Source: Bufo bufo (taxonomy: Eukaryota; Chordata; Amphibia; Anura; Bufonidae). From it: a stretch of 64,000 nucleotides of DNA. Below the pieces are notes generated by a model that saw only the letters and a list, made by a program, of their open reading frames with translations, was not told the DNA's origin and did no database searches. Of the stretch, positions 20,709 to 34,319 are shown piece after piece. Each line of letters starts with the position of its first letter. The first letter of the stretch is position 1. The stretch spans positions 410,988,299 through 411,052,298 of the forward strand of contig NC_053392.1 of assembly GCF_905171765.1 (NCBI RefSeq), read 5' to 3'. A program made the translations under genes and the position numbers.

Positions 20709-21199
20709 CCTTTAGGATACCAGAGATCGAGATCTCGGCCGAGATCCTCAATCAAGATGGCAGCCGGCAGCCCGTCGCGAGCAAATGGAGGAGGTAAGTA
20801 AAATTGTTTTTGTTTTTTTTACACTATTTCTGGTTATGCTATCTTTATGAACTGATATTTTGGGACTGGACCTTTCTTTTTAGTGCTGATGTACGGCTGC
20901 TTTTTAAAGTTTTTTTTGTAACAGCAGCTGCTGTATGCCGCTGTTCCCCCGCTTACCGCCGTGGTCCTGGGCGCCGTATTCAGTGTAATCCTTTCCGTCC
21001 ACTGCTGCAGTCCTGGACTGTCTTGATGCACGTGCTATGGTTCTGAGAATTCCGCTCCACAGTTTCCACTCAGCCCTGGCCACAGCATTCTTGCTGCTGG
21101 TTTCTTGTTACACTCAGTCTCAGTCTATCCCCACCATCAGGGGTACTGTGAAGAATCGAGGGGTTCACTTAGACAACGCACTTAGAGGAGGTGGGACAT
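20709..21199. other. Spacer, nothing recognised
   Basis: A GC-rich start with a short palindrome (ATCGAGATCTCGGCCGAGAT, about 20726-20745) followed by T-rich sequence. No gene or element is supported. Confidence 0.5.
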
Positions 21200-21234
21200 G
21201 TGGCACAGTGGGTTCACACCCGTTGGTTCGTGAC

Positions 21235-21475
21235 ACTGTCACGAAAAGTGATGCTTTGTACAATGTCTGAGGACAACTTTGTCAATTTGGGTGTCACTAT
21301 GCCACCTACTTCTCTGAAAACAATCTCTGAGATGACACTGGGTAAGGCAGTACAGAGAAAGCATTTTGGACCAGTTCCGGCCACTGTTCCAAACTGTCTG
21401 CCCAGAAGTCCTTGGGTTATGGAAACACAATATGCACCAAAGAAAGGCCACCACTTGTAAAGGGAGGGACTGCAG
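21235..21475 (-). pseudogene. hAT transposase C-terminal fragment (minus strand)
   Basis: Minus-strand translation gives SVISEIVFREVGGIVTPKLT, the dimerisation region of hAT transposases (S-x-x-x-E-x-x-F-S-x-x-G-x-x-x-T). It resembles the plus-strand relic near 50530-50600 (ERVFSTVGGMVTPKL), so both probably come from one family. The upstream catalytic part is not recognisable here. Confidence 0.65.
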
Positions 21476-21499
21476 CACCAGCAACTTGGCCAGGAGCAT

Positions 21500-23710
21500 G
21501 TTCAGCTTCAGCTGTCTTTTTGCAATTGCTTTGGTGATCGATTTCTGATGAAATTACTGATGGGGAGTAGGAGGAGAAGGAGCATCAGGACCAGTAGATG
21601 ATGGGAAGGAAAGACAGCTCCCTTTGGCTGAGGTGGTGGAGCCTTGACTGCAGGAAAAGGTGTGTGGGCCTTTGGGTGATGCAGTGGTTGGAACCCTGGC
21701 TATGCTTCACCTTTTGCCATATTCGGCAAATTTCCATGTTCACCTCCTCCAGTGGCTTGATGAAAAACTGACACACCACCGAGAATGGCATTTCCCCCCC
21801 CAACACTGCACTGACTGCATGCTACTGCTGCTTTCGCGAACCCATGCACCACTACTTTTCAGGCAGGTAGACTACTGCAAAGCTCGCGCTTAACCCCGGG
21901 CATGTTCGGCTCCCGACCTCACACTGCTGCCACCCTGCTGACTCATGGCCATGCTACTACCCTGCTGGCACAGCCGCTGACTCATGCGCAAGCTGCCACC
22001 CTCTTCTCCTGATAATGATGAAGCCCCTTCTCCACCTGGCTCCCAAGTGCGATCGGCTACATAATCATCCACTACTGTCTGCACGTTATTCATGTCGCCC
22101 TCAATGGTCTCAGGGACAGGAGCCTAACTACTCACAAAACTTTTCTCAGGGCCCTTTGAGGAGGTCACTTTATTTGTCAGTCGCCAGGACTACGGGATGA
22201 ACAAGGTCATGCCACTGTTTCATGTCCCGAAACAGATGCTGCTAAATCTGGCTGGCCAGGGGACAGTAGAAGTGGCACCTACATCTCACGGCCACATTCG
22301 CACTGAACTGGAGGAGGAGGAGGACATTCAAACACAAGCAATGCGTAAAGAAATGGGTGGTTTTTCTACACAGGTGAAAGGAGAGGAGGAGCAAAAGCAG
22401 CTGGAGGAGCTACAGGGCGATGAGCAAGATGAGGCAGATGACCCAGACACACCGTGGCAGTATGCAGTAGAGATGGAGACAGGGAGTCCCTCCGAGTCAC
22501 TTGTGCAAATGGCCCGATGCATGCTCAGTTGCTTGCATAGTGACAGCCGAATTGTCACCATTCGGCAGAAGGATGACTACTGGCTCGCCACCATGTTAGA
22601 CTCTCCAAAATGAGGTCATTTTTTCCACCTGCTGTGAGGGAGGACAAATTGAACTACTATTGAGACATCCTATGTAGTCAGTTAGCCACTGTCCATGTGC
22701 GCCATTGCCCATCCTCGCACAGGTCTGACCGGGGGGGCCCTTTCCACTCATGTTCCACTGCCATGGCTGCTGGCAGGTGGTGGGGGGCAGGAGCAGTACC
22801 ATCTCCATCAGCAGCAACTTAAGTCTAGAGTCAGCAGCTAGACATGGGGCAGAACCTGAACCAGCAGGTTGTGGCATACTTTGACTGCACCCTGCCACCC
22901 CACATCGAAGATCCCCTGGACGACTGAGCAGCCAAACTTGATTTGTGGCCGCAACTGGCCGAGTTTGCCCTGGACAAGCTTTCCTGCCCGGCTAGTAGTG
23001 AGACATCAGAACAGGTGTTTAGTGAGGCGGGGGCCATAGTTACCCCAAGGAGAACTCGCCTGTCCACCCAAAATACTGACCTTTGTGAAGATAAATCAAC
23101 CGTTGATCAGACGGGATTTCCACACACCAGTGCCTGATGCATCAGACTAGATCATCTATGGTGCCACGCCCAAACTTTGTCAAAAGAGACCTGTTTCTTC
23201 TGGCTACCTGCTTCAGCTACTATTCTGATGCTGCCACTCGCTTGATGCCAGGTGCTCCACCATCTTCAGCTGGTACTGGTATTGCCTCCCACCTCCCCAC
23301 TCTGTCACTGGGTCACTCTGTGATCTCCTCATGTTGCTGCCACCTCACCACTCTGTGACTGGGCCACTGTTTTGACAACTCATGCTATTCCTTGTGTGAT
23401 TTCTCCTGCGATTCCCACCCTCACCACTCTGTGACTGTGTTGACTCCTCATGCGATACCTCATGCAATTCCCAACCTCATCACTCTGTGACTAGGCCACT
23501 GTGTTGACTCCCCATGCTGTTGCCACCTCACCACTCGGTCATGGGGGCACTACTTGTTTCAGCGTGTAACAGAACAGGTTCTGTAGAAATCTATGTGGAA
23601 TCAGCTAACAACGGTGTAAAAGGAGTACACTTCTTCTTGACGCTAACATTGACCTTTAAGGTTGAGTTCACACTAGAGTTATTTGATCAGAGACTTTTGG
23701 AATACTAAAA
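21500..23710 (+). mobile_element. hAT relic copy A
   Basis: A decayed hAT-like element, recognised by its transposase remnant (22197-23137) and by a non-coding tail with degenerate repeats of CACTCTGTGACTGGGCCACTG (23270-23540). The tail is shared with copy B (about 38050-38080 and 48680-49560). Termini are not identified. It is cut at 23713 by a Tc1 insertion and may continue for a short distance after 28968. Confidence 0.65.
22197..23137 (+). pseudogene. hAT transposase remnant, copy A
   Basis: The frame 22197-22613 contains a Glu/Gln-rich acidic stretch followed by RQKDDYWLATMLDSPK, matching the conserved hAT block around LATxLDPRYK. After a disrupted stretch, 22831-23137 contains LAEFALDKLSCPASSETSEQ and VFSEAGAIVTPRRTRLS, the hAT dimerisation domain. 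Stops and shifts separate them. The TTAA at 22819-22822 is the intact counterpart of the site where copy B received the 30765-37531 insertion. Confidence 0.75.
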
Positions 23711-23951
23711 CCTACAGTTGTGTTCAAAATGATTCAACCCCCAATGCTGTAAAGGGTTTTAGGGAAGTTAGTGTACATTTGTAATTGTGTTCAGAATGAA
23801 ATCTTACAAGGACTTTTTAAAGAACCAAATGCAACTAAAATGACATCAATTGTTTTTATAATACAGTATTAAATGTTTTTTTTTTGTGATTTCTTCATTG
23901 ACACAATTATTCAACCCCTTAAAGACTACCACTCTTAACCTCTTAAGGACA

Positions 23952-24855
23952 CATGACGTACCGGTACGTCATGATGCCCTGGTACTTAAGGACACATGAC
24001 GTACCGGTACGTCATGTGTTGTTCCGATCACTGCCGCCCGGCCGGCAGTGATCGGAACCCGGTGCCTGCTCAAATCATTGAGCAGGCACCTAGGCTAAAT
24101 GCGCGGGGGGGTCCCGTGACCCCCCCATGTCGGCGATCGCGGCAAACCGCAGGTCAATTCAGACCTGCGGTTTGCTGCGATTTCTGCAGTTTCTGGTCCC
24201 CGCGGTCCCTGACCGCGGGGATCAGAAACTTTTTATGCCTAAAAAAAGTTTTATTCACCCCCCCCTGCACCCCCGAATGATTTTTAGGGTGGCGGGAGGT
24301 GCAGGGGGAGGGTTGCGGGCGGTGTGGGAGGCGGGCGGTGCGGCAGGCGGGATCGCGATCCCCCGCCCGCCTCCCCTTGAAAATTTATTGGTGTTCAGTG
24401 GGTATACCAGGGTGCCAGCACATTGCTGGCACCCTGGTATAAACGGCTGACATCTGCGATGCGATGTCAGCCGTTTAACCCTTTCCATACAGCGGTCCGT
24501 ACGGACCGCTGTATGGAAAAAGTTAACAGCGCAGGGAGCTCCCTCCCTCTCCCATCGGGGGGCTGCTGTGCCTTTGCAGCCCCCCGATGGAGAGGGAGAG
24601 AGCCCCCAGACAGCCCCCCGAGAGATCCCCTCCTTACCCTTCCCCGTCTGCGAAGTTCTGAGCAGACGGGGAAGGTTCCCATGGCAACAGGACGCCTCTC
24701 AGGCGTCCTGCTGTCCATGGTGCTGAACAGATCTGTGCTGAAAGGCATAGATCTGTTCAGTGTAAGTAAAATACAGTGCAGTACAATATATATTGTTCTG
24801 TACTGTATTATACAGACATCAGACCCACTGGATCTTCAAGAACCAAGTGGGTCTG
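23952..24855. repeat. Train of about 17 consecutive hairpins
   Basis: Distinct inverted repeats follow one another with short spacers: 23952-23973, 23992-24019, 24021-24058, 24061-24090, 24106-24126, 24136-24181, 24188-24230, 24326-24376, 24404-24440, 24441-24476, 24482-24519, 24544-24600, 24638-24675, 24679-24720, 24723-24760, 24770-24809 and 24821-24855. Many are perfect (24482-24519 is an uninterrupted 38-bp palindrome). Apart from the first two, which repeat the palindrome around GACGTACCGGTACGTC, their sequences are unrelated. Chance frames here are the palindromes read on both strands. Confidence 0.9.
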
Positions 24856-25879
24856 GGTCAAAAAAAAAGTGAATAAAAGTGAAAAAAAAGTAAAAATCAA
24901 AAAACACATTTATCACTGATAAAAAATGAAAAAAATAAAATTCCCTACACATGTTTGGTATCGCCGCGTCCGTAACGACCTGATCTATAAAACGGTCATG
25001 TTACTTTACCCGAACGGTGAACACCATAAAAATAAAAAATAAAAAACTATGATGAAATTAAAATTTTGCCCACCTTACTTCCCAAAAAAGGTAATAAAAG
25101 TGATCAAAAAAGTCGCATGTACGCCAAAATTGTAACAATCAAACCGTCATCTCATCCCGCAAAAATCATACCCTACCCAAGATAATCGCCCAAAAACTGA
25201 AAAAACTATGGCTCTTAGACTATGGAGACACTAAAACATCATTTTTTTTGTTTCAAAAATGAAATCATTGTGTAAAACTTCCATAAATAAAAAAAAAGTA
25301 TACATATTAGGTATCGCCGCGTCCGTATCGCCCGGCTCTATAAAAATATCACATGATCTAACCCCTCAGATGACCACCGTAAAAAAATAAAAATAAAAAC
25401 GGTGTAAAAAAAGCCATTTTTTGTCATCTTACGTCACAAAAAGTGTAATAGCAAGCAATCAAAAAGTCATATGCACCCCAAAATAGATGCCAATCAAACC
25501 GTCATCTCATCCCGCAAAAAATGAGACCCTACTTAAGATAATCGCCCAAAAACTGAAAAAACTATGGCTCTTAGACTATGGAGACACTAAAACATTTTTT
25601 TTGGTTTTAAAAATGAAATCATTGTGTAAAACTTACATAAATAAAAAAAATTGTATACATATTAGGTATCGCCGCGTCCGTGACAACCTGCTCTATAAAA
25701 TTACCACATGATCTAACCTGTCAGATGAATGTTGTAAATAACAAAAAAAAAAACGGTGCCAAAAAAGCTATTTCTTGTTACCTTGCCGCACAAAAAGTGT
25801 AATATAGAGCAACCAAAAATCATATGTACCCTAAACTAGTACCAACAAAACTGCCACCCTATCCCGTAGTTTCTAAAAT

Positions 25880-27070
25880 GGGGTCACTTTTTTGGAGTTT
25901 CTACTCTAGGGGTGCATCAGGGGGGCTTCAAATGGGACATGGTGTAAAAAAAAACAGTCCAGCAAAACCTGCCTTCCAAAAACCGTATGGCATTCCTTTC
26001 CTTCTGCGCCCTGCCGTGTGCCCGTACAGCGGTTTACGACCACATATGGGGTGTTTCTGTAAACTACAGAATTAGGGCCATAAATAATGAGTTTTGTTTG
26101 GCTGTTAACCCTTGCTTTGTAACTGGAAAAAAAATATTAAAATGGAAAATCTGCCAAAAAAGTGAAATTTTGAAATTGTATCTCTATTTTCCATTAAATC
26201 TTGTGCAACACCTAAAGGGTTAACAAAGTTTGTAAAATCAGTTTTGAATACCTTGAGGGGTGTAGTTTCTTAGATGGGGTCACTTTTATGGAGTTTATAA
26301 TCTAGGGGTGCATCCGGGGGGCTTCAAATGGGACATGGTGCCAAAAAAACAGTCCAGCAAAATCAGCCCTCCAAAAACCAAACGGCACACCTTTCACTCT
26401 ACGCCCCGCTGTGTGCCCGTACAGTAGTTTACGGCCACATATTGGGTGTTTCTGTAAACAGCAGAGTCAGGGCAATAAAGATACAGTCTTGTTTGGCTGT
26501 TAACCCTTGCTTTGTTAGTGGAAAAAATGGGTTAAAATGGAAAATTAGGCAAAAAAAATGAAATTCTCAAATTTCATCGCCATTTGCCAATAACTCTTGT
26601 GCAACACCTAAAGGGTTAACGACGTATGTAAAATCAGTTTTGAATACCTTGAGGGGTGTAGTTTCTTAGATGGGATCACTTTTAGGGAGTTTCTCCTCTA
26701 GGGGTGCATCAGGGGGCTTCAAATGGGACATGGTGTAAATAAACCGGTCCATAAAAATCAGCCTTCCAAAAACCATACGGCGCACCTTTCCCTCTACGCC
26801 CCGCTGTGTGGCCGTACAGTAGTTTACGGCCACATATTGGGTGTTTCTGTAAACGGTAGAGTCAGGGCAATAAAGATACAGTCTTGTTTGGCTGTTAACC
26901 CTTGGTTTGTTAGTGGAAAAAATGGGTTAAAATGAAAAATTAGACAAAAAAATGAAATTCTCAAATTTCCTCCCCATTTGCCAATAACTCTTGTGCAACA
27001 CCTAAAGGGTTAACAACGTATGCAAAATCAGTTTTGAATACCTTGAGGGGTGTAGTTTCTTAGATGGGGT
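25880..27070 (+). repeat. Three tandem modules of about 390 bp
   Basis: Each module carries the words GGGGTGCATC, TTCAAATGGGACATGGTG, TTGGCTGTTAACCCTTG and TTGTGCAACACCTAAAGGG in the same order. Copies start near 25880, 26275 and 26670 and are diverged but colinear. They form the right half of the TTAA element. Confidence 0.8.
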
Positions 27071-27723
27071 CATTTTTGGGTGGTTTCTATAATGTAAGCC
27101 TCGCAAAGTGACTTGAGACCTGAACTGGTCCCTAAAAATTGAGTTTTTGTAAATTTCTGAAAAATTTCAAGATTTGCTTCTAAACTTCTAAGCCCTATAA
27201 CATCCCCAAAAAATAAAATATCATTCCCAAAACAATTCAAACATGAAGTAGACATATGGGGAATGTAAAGTCATCACAATTTTTGGGGGTATTACTATGT
27301 ATTACAGAAGTAGAGAAACTGAAACTTTGAAATTTGCAAATTTTTCCAAATTTTTGTTAAATTAGGTATTTTTTGGTGCAAAAAAAATTATTTTTTTGAC
27401 TCCATTTTACCAGTGTCATGAAGTACAATATGTGACGAAAAAACAATCTCAGAACGGCCTGGATAAGTCAAAGCGTTTTAAAGTTATCAGCACTTAAAGG
27501 GACTCTGGTCAGATTTTCAAAAAATGGCCTGGTCCTAAGGTGTAAAAAGGCTGTGTCCTTAAGGGGTTAAGAACAGAGGTTCATTCAAGTGTTTTCGATC
27601 AGGTATTGAAAACACCTGTGGATGTCAAGGAGCAGCAATCAAGCATAATAAGCACCAATTAGGCAGATTTAAAAGGACTGTGATACTCACTCCTTATAGA
27701 CATTTACTGGTGTGTTTACAAAC

Positions 27724-28746
<1,023 letters not shown>

Positions 28747-28968
28747 GATTGAATGTCACTTGGGGGTTGAACAAAACTGATAATGATGTGAGCACAGAAA
28801 AGACATTTCTGGTTATTTCATTATAAATGTTATGTTATATTTGTCTGACTTACAAGTGCCTCTTTGATTTAATTGTAAACAAGATGACTGAAATTATCAA
28901 AATCAATGTCAAACTGGCCAAAACACTCAATTTCAGTGGGGGTTGAATAATTTTGAACACAACTGTAT

Positions 28969-30189
28969 CAACTCTAGTGGAGTAGCAGCATCAATAACTG
29001 CCATATCACCAACATTACGGGCAAAATTGACCACTATATGCCCTTAGACATTTGGATGTAACAACAGTTGTGCCTTATAGTTGTCTCTTAAAGGCTCTTA
29101 AGGCTCTTAATTGATATTTTTTATCTATTTTTAACTGTTCTCATTTTATGGTTTGAGCGATATTATTAATTATCCTTTGGTTTTATTTACATTCCGCACT
29201 GTTGTTCTACTGTAGAATGTATTACAGGTTGGTTGCTGATACCACCCAAGAGACTAGTTAACGATACTATACTATATATTATCGATCTATTGCAGTTATA
29301 TAGAGGGTGATATATTAGATCACCATCCCTATAGACTACCTTTGCCTTTTCTAAATTGTTTTTATTTACCGTAATTTATTTTATTGTTTATTGTATTTAG
29401 TGCTCAATAAATTGTTCATAAGTAACACCTCCAGGTGGTGCCAAGTGTATGAGTGCCCATCCATACCACTATTTTTTCCTAGTATATCCATTGATTAGGG
29501 TGCATCAATAGTTTAGAGTACCTACCCATAATTAGTAAGGGGTGAGCCGTCCTATAGACACATTCTTTTTTTCCTCATTTCTCTCTGGCACTCTTCTGGC
29601 CATTTGTTTACCTGCAATAACAACAATCTCCGTCCCTCCCCCTGCTCTGCAAAGGGAGTGGAATACAAGTGCTGCAGTGAGCGACATGTCTGCCTGCTGG
29701 CAGACTCAGAAGCATGTTGTATTTGTAGGACTACAAGTCCCAGCTGTACAATGACACGGCTGATACACACAGGATCTTCCCCCTGTTCTTGTGCAATGCT
29801 CTGCAGAACTCCTCTGACAACTCCTGTGCCTAGCATTTGTCTCCTCACTGCCTGCAGCTTCTCAGTAAGTCCTTCAGCCCTGAGTCTGTGCAACTGAAGG
29901 GGTTAATGTTTTTCCTCAAGAATCCAGGGAGAGAGCAATAAGCAGCAGCCGGCAGTGCAGGGGGCGTGGCCAGCACAGTGACATCTTGTGTACAGGCACA
30001 AATCTGCTCTCTCAGGCTTGTGAACAAAACATCATCAGAGCAGGGAGAGAAGCTGACATCACAGGTCATGTGACCCTCAGTGAAATCTGAAAAACCAGCA
30101 ACTGGCGATAAAGTAAGTGAATTGTAAAGTTCTTTCATTTGCCTAGTTAAAACATACAAAGAACAAAAAAAAATACTCAGACAACCCCC
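28969..30189. other. Unassigned region; right edge is a TTAA MITE end
   Basis: 28969-29540 is AT-rich with no recognised gene; it may begin with the last bases of hAT copy A. 29540-30189 holds only overlapping chance frames. The right edge reads, on the minus strand, AGGGGGTTGTCTGAGTATTT next to TTAA (30190-30193), like a TTAA MITE end, but I do not find its partner. Confidence 0.45.
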
Positions 30190-30193
30190 TTAA

Positions 30194-30760
30194 TCTGATT
30201 GTAAACCGGTTCCTTAAGTCTTCCACCCAACTGCAAGATGTCTTGAAAATGGTCAGGAAACTGTGCATGCACTTCAGCCACTCATACCCTGCAAAACACT
30301 CCCTCCCTAGCTGCAAATGTAGAATGGTGTTCCCCAACATCGCCTCATATGCGATGTTTCCACACTTTGAAACTCCACCCTCCACATATTGGACCGACTA
30401 TATGAGCAGAGGAAGGCTGTAAACAATTGCAAATGACCAGATGCGTGCTGAGTTGCTTGTGTAGTAACAGCCGTATTACCACCATTCGGCAGAGGGATAA
30501 CTACTGGCTCTCCATTATGTTAGACCCTCGCTACCATGCCAAAATGGGGGCTTTTTTTTTTACAACTGCTGAGAGGGATGAAAACTCAACTACTATCAAG
30601 ACGTCCCATGTAGTCTCTTGGTTGCTGCCTACTGTATGTGCGCCATCGCCCATCCTCACAAAAATCTGACCGGGGTGATCCCCTGCACTCACACTCCACT
30701 GCCTTGACTGTTGGAGGGGGGTGGGGGGTCAGGAGCAGCACCAGCTCCATCAACAGAAAC
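30194..30760 (+). pseudogene. hAT transposase remnant, copy B (5' piece)
   Basis: Translation of 30430-30600 gives RQRDNYWLSIMLDPRYHAKM, the hAT block with LDPRY, close to copy A (RQKDDYWLATMLDSPK). Upstream, 30200-30420 encodes in broken frames KLCMHFSHSYPAKHS and PHFETPP. The piece ends at TTAA (30761-30764), where the palindromic element is inserted. Confidence 0.75.
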
Positions 30761-30833
30761 TTAAAGAGTAACTAAGCTTTTATAATAATTTTTTATATTT
30801 TGTCCCTAATCCAATAAAAAAAAGTCTAATATA

Positions 30834-31764
30834 CAGTACAGACCAAAAGTTTGGACACACACATTCAAAGAGTTTTCTTTATTTTCATGACTATGAAAAT
30901 TGTAGATTCACACTGAAGGCATCAAAACTATGAATTAACACGTGGAATTATATACATAACAAACAAGTGTGAAACAACTGAAATATGTCATATTCTAGGT
31001 TCTTCAAAGTAGCCACCTTTTGCTTTGATTACTGCTTTGCACACTCTTGGCATTCTCTTGATGAGCTTCAAGAGGTAGTCCCCTGAAATGGTTTTCACTT
31101 CACAGGTGTGCCCTGTCAGGTTTAATAAGTGGGATTTCTTGCCTTATAAATGGGGTTGGGACCATCAGTTGTGTTGAGGAGAAGTCAGGTGGATACACAG
31201 CTGATAGTCCTACTGAATAGACTGTTAGAATTTGTATTATGGCAAGAAAAAAGCAGCTAAGTAAAGAAAAACGAGTGGCCATCATTACTTTAAGAAATGA
31301 AGGTCAGTCAGTCAGCCAAAAAATTGGGAAAACTTTGAAAGTAAGGGCTATTTGACCATGAAGGAGAGTGATGGGGTGCTGCGCCAGATGACCTGGCCTC
31401 CATAGTCACCGGACCTGAACCCAATCGAGATGGTTTGGGGTGAGCTGGACCGCAGAGTGAAGGCAAAAGGACCAACAAGTGCTAAGCATCTCTGGGAACT
31501 CCTTCAAGACTGTTGGAAGACCATTTCAGGGGAATACCTCTTGAAGCTCATCAAGAGAATGCCAAGAGTGTGCAAAGCAGTAATCAAAGCAAAAGATGGC
31601 TACTTTGAAGAATCTAGAATATTACATATTTTCAGTTGTTTCACACTTGTTTGTTATGTATATAATTCCACATGTGTTAATTCATAGTTTTGATGCCTTC
31701 ATAGTCATGAAAATAAAGAAAACTCTTTGAATGAGAGGTGTGTCCAAACTTTTGGTCTGTACTG
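30834..31764 (+). mobile_element. Internally deleted Tc1/mariner, TIR CAGTACAGACC
   Basis: Ends CAGTACAGACCAAAAGTTTG and the complement ending at 31764 are flanked by TA (30832-30833, 31765-31766). It starts a transposase (MARKKQLSKEKRVAIITL near 31240) but jumps after about 30 residues to the C-terminal region with [17 protein letters not shown] (about 31410-31460) and RMPRVCKAVIKAKDGYF. The middle, including both catalytic aspartates, is deleted, so it is non-autonomous. It sits in the left arm of the TTAA palindrome. Confidence 0.92.
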
Positions 31765-32342
31765 TACTTTATTTATTAATGTTCTATTTTTACTACACTT
31801 TTACATCCCTAAAGTGCAGCATTCAGTGTGCTGACAGCTTAGCGGTGTACGGAGTACGGAGTACTCATTTTATGAATGAGCAGCAGCAGAGCAGGGAGTA
31901 CGGGCAGGAGCGCTAATTGCTGCTCCTTCCTGTGTTCCCCGGACAATTACCAACGCTTGGCATAGTACATGGGTACCCTGTACCCATGTGCTATGCCAGG
32001 ATTAGCTAAGGGGAGCGGGCTCCTGCTTCTGCCTGCTCCGCTAAGCTAAGAAAATTGCATGACAGTTCTCTTAGCTTAGCGGAGCAGGCAGAATCAGGAG
32101 CAGGAACCCGCTCCGCTCAGCTAATCCTGGTATAGTACATGGGTACCGGGTACCCATAAACTATGGCAAGAGTTAGTAATTGTCCGGGAAGCACGGGCAG
32201 GAGCAGCAATGAGCGCTCCTGCCCGTACTCTATGTGCTGCTGTTGCCCATTCATAAAATGAGTACACCGTACACCGCTGAGCTGTCAGTAGTGTAGGGGG
32301 AACTGAGTTTTAAGTGCACACTGAATGGTGCGCTTTAGGGAT

Positions 32343-32926
32343 TGTGGGTTTTTGCTCTGGTAGACAGGCTAGCGGACACAGTATAGAGGCAATCACAAAG
32401 TCTTTAACTTAAACAGTTTGGTGTTTGTTCACATATAAGGAAAAACAAAATGACCGTTCACAGTCTTGGTGTTTGTTCACACCATGCAATGTCCATAGAA
32501 CACAATCTTCAGCTGGTTAGCAGTTTTCCATCCACAGTCCACAGCAGGCTTTAGGGGCCTGTTTCCCGGCATGCAGCTCTCAACCCTTTAGCATGGCACA
32601 AATTCACAGGTCCCAAAACACAGAGACTCCCCAGCTTCTCTGTCAGATGGAGGATAAACCACACCCAGCTGAGACTGCTGGCTGGGTTTTATATAGGCCA
32701 AAAAAGACTCGGCCTGAAGCGTGGGGGGTAGCCACCCACCCTGCACTTTGGCTACTCCCAGTAAGAGCCGGCCCGGATCGGCTTTACAGCCATACTAACA
32801 ACAAAACCTTGTCAGTCAGCACTAGCTGCCACTGACACTTAAAACTACCGGCTCTCACCTCACCGAGGCCAGGAATCTTGGTGACACATACCTTCCATCA
32901 ATGACGGCCCCTTGGGCCTTCCGACA
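32343..32926 (-). repeat. 3' LTR of Gmr1-like copy 2
   Basis: A 584-bp block with TG...CA ends. On the minus strand it starts TGTCGGAAGG, follows a purine tract (AAAGGGGGGAGGTA) and has a TATA box (TATATAAAA, near 32684-32696). It matches the 565-bp LTR of copy 1. Confidence 0.87.
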
Positions 32927-33073
32927 TACCTCCCCCCTTTGTTCAACCCTGAGGGGATGAAAACCTGCCAGAAGTATACCCGGGACAGGGCATCTGCGTT
33001 TCCCTGTAACCTGCCTGCCCTATGTTCCACGGAAAACTTGAAGTTTTGTAAAGATAAGAACCATCTGGTGACC

Positions 33074-34261
33074 CTAGCATTCCTCTCTTTTGGCTTGGCT
33101 CATCCACTTGAGAGGGGAGAGGCCGGTCACCAGACGGAACTTTCTTCCCAACAGATAATAGCGGAGAGACTCGAGTGCCCACTTGATGGCCAGGAACTCT
33201 CTCTCCACTATACTGTACCTAGTCTCGGCTGGGGTAAGTTTGCGGCTCAGGAAAAACAACAGGATGTTCCTCCCCATTGATGTCCTGAGAGAGTATAGCT
33301 CCGAGGCCTACTTCAGAGTCATCGGTCTGTACCACAAATCCTCTCTTGAAGTCAGACTTCCAAGTGGAGAAAGCCTTTTCCGCCTGCTCATTCCACTGAG
33401 CTGTCACTGACTTGCGTCCCTTCAAAAGGCCTGTCAATGGTGCGGCGACTGTAGCAAAATTGGGGACAAACCTCATATAGTACCCCTCCAAACCCAGGAA
33501 TGACTTTACTTGCCGAGTAGTGACAGGTCGGGGCCAATTCCATATTCCCTCAATTTTGTTCACCTGAGGTTTAATAATTCAGCGCCCAATTACATACCCC
33601 AGGTACTTGGTCTCTTCTAACCCTATCGTGCACTTTTTTGGGTTAGCGGTTAAGCCAGCCTTCCTAAGGGAGTCCACTACAGCCTGTATTTTAGGTAGGT
33701 GACTTTCCCAGTCGGTGCTGTGGATAACGATATCGTCCAGGTACGCCGAAGCGTACCGACGATGTGGACAGAGTACAATGTCCATTAGACTTTGAAACGT
33801 GGCGAGAGTGCCATGTAGACCAAAGGGTAATACCTTGTACTGATTCATCCCCTCTGGCGTAATGGAAGCCGTTTTATCCTTGGCAGCCTCCGTCAAGGGT
33901 ACCTGCCAGTACCCTTTGGTGAGGTCCAACACTAAAAATACTGGGCTTGGCCCAACTTCTCAATAAGCTCATCCACTCGGGGCATGGGATATGCGTCAAA
34001 CTTGGACACCTCATTCAGTTTGCGGAAGTCGTTACAGAACCGCAATGTCCCGTTCGGCTTGGGTATTAAGACTATCGGACTGGCCCATTCACTTTTTGAC
34101 TCCTCAATGACATCTAGCTGGAGCATTAGCTGCACTTCCTCCGCGATGGCTTGTCGCCGAGCCTCGGGTACCCGGTATGGTTTTAACCAGACTTTTGCCT
34201 GACGCTCAGTGATAATGTCATGTTGGACTATGGAAGTGCGTCCAGGGAGGTCCGAGAACAC
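33074..34261 (-). pseudogene. RT-RNase H of Gmr1-like copy 2
   Basis: Pieces in order: 34261-33932 (MFSDLPGRTS; SPIVLIPKPNGTLRF), 33932-33579 (LPFGLHGTLATFQ; YLDDIVIHS with an intact YLDD), then RNase H (33563-33219; VQTDDSEVGLGAILSQ) and its end (33277-33074). Frame breaks lie near 33932, 33570 and 33250. The block is 3' of integrase. Confidence 0.87.
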
Positions 34262-34319
34262 ATCCTTGTTCCGACTAATGAACTACCTGGTTTCCTTAAC
34301 CTGTTTAGAGGAGAGGCTG

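Larger units (their letters stand above)
23939..27566. mobile_element. 3.6-kb non-coding TTAA element with hairpin train
   Basis: The left end CCTCTTAAGGACACATG follows TTAA (23935-23938); the right end is GTGTCCTTAAGGGG before TTAA (27567-27570). The inverted ends and TTAA duplication fit a piggyBac-like or Kolobok-like non-autonomous element. The interior has three parts: a hairpin train (23952-24855), diverged modules with ATAAAAA-rich runs (about 24900-25830), and three tandem copies of a module of about 390 bp (25880-27070). No transposase frame is present. Relics occur at 12312-13570 and 54268-55330. Confidence 0.85.

Noticed and set aside
21500..22200. Host zinc-finger or BED gene exon upstream of the hAT motifs
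   Set aside because: No Cys/His pattern could be read in any frame; stops are frequent.
24127..24872. Frames of 93-149 codons in the hairpin train
   Set aside because: Palindromes give matching open frames on both strands; no motif and no start context.
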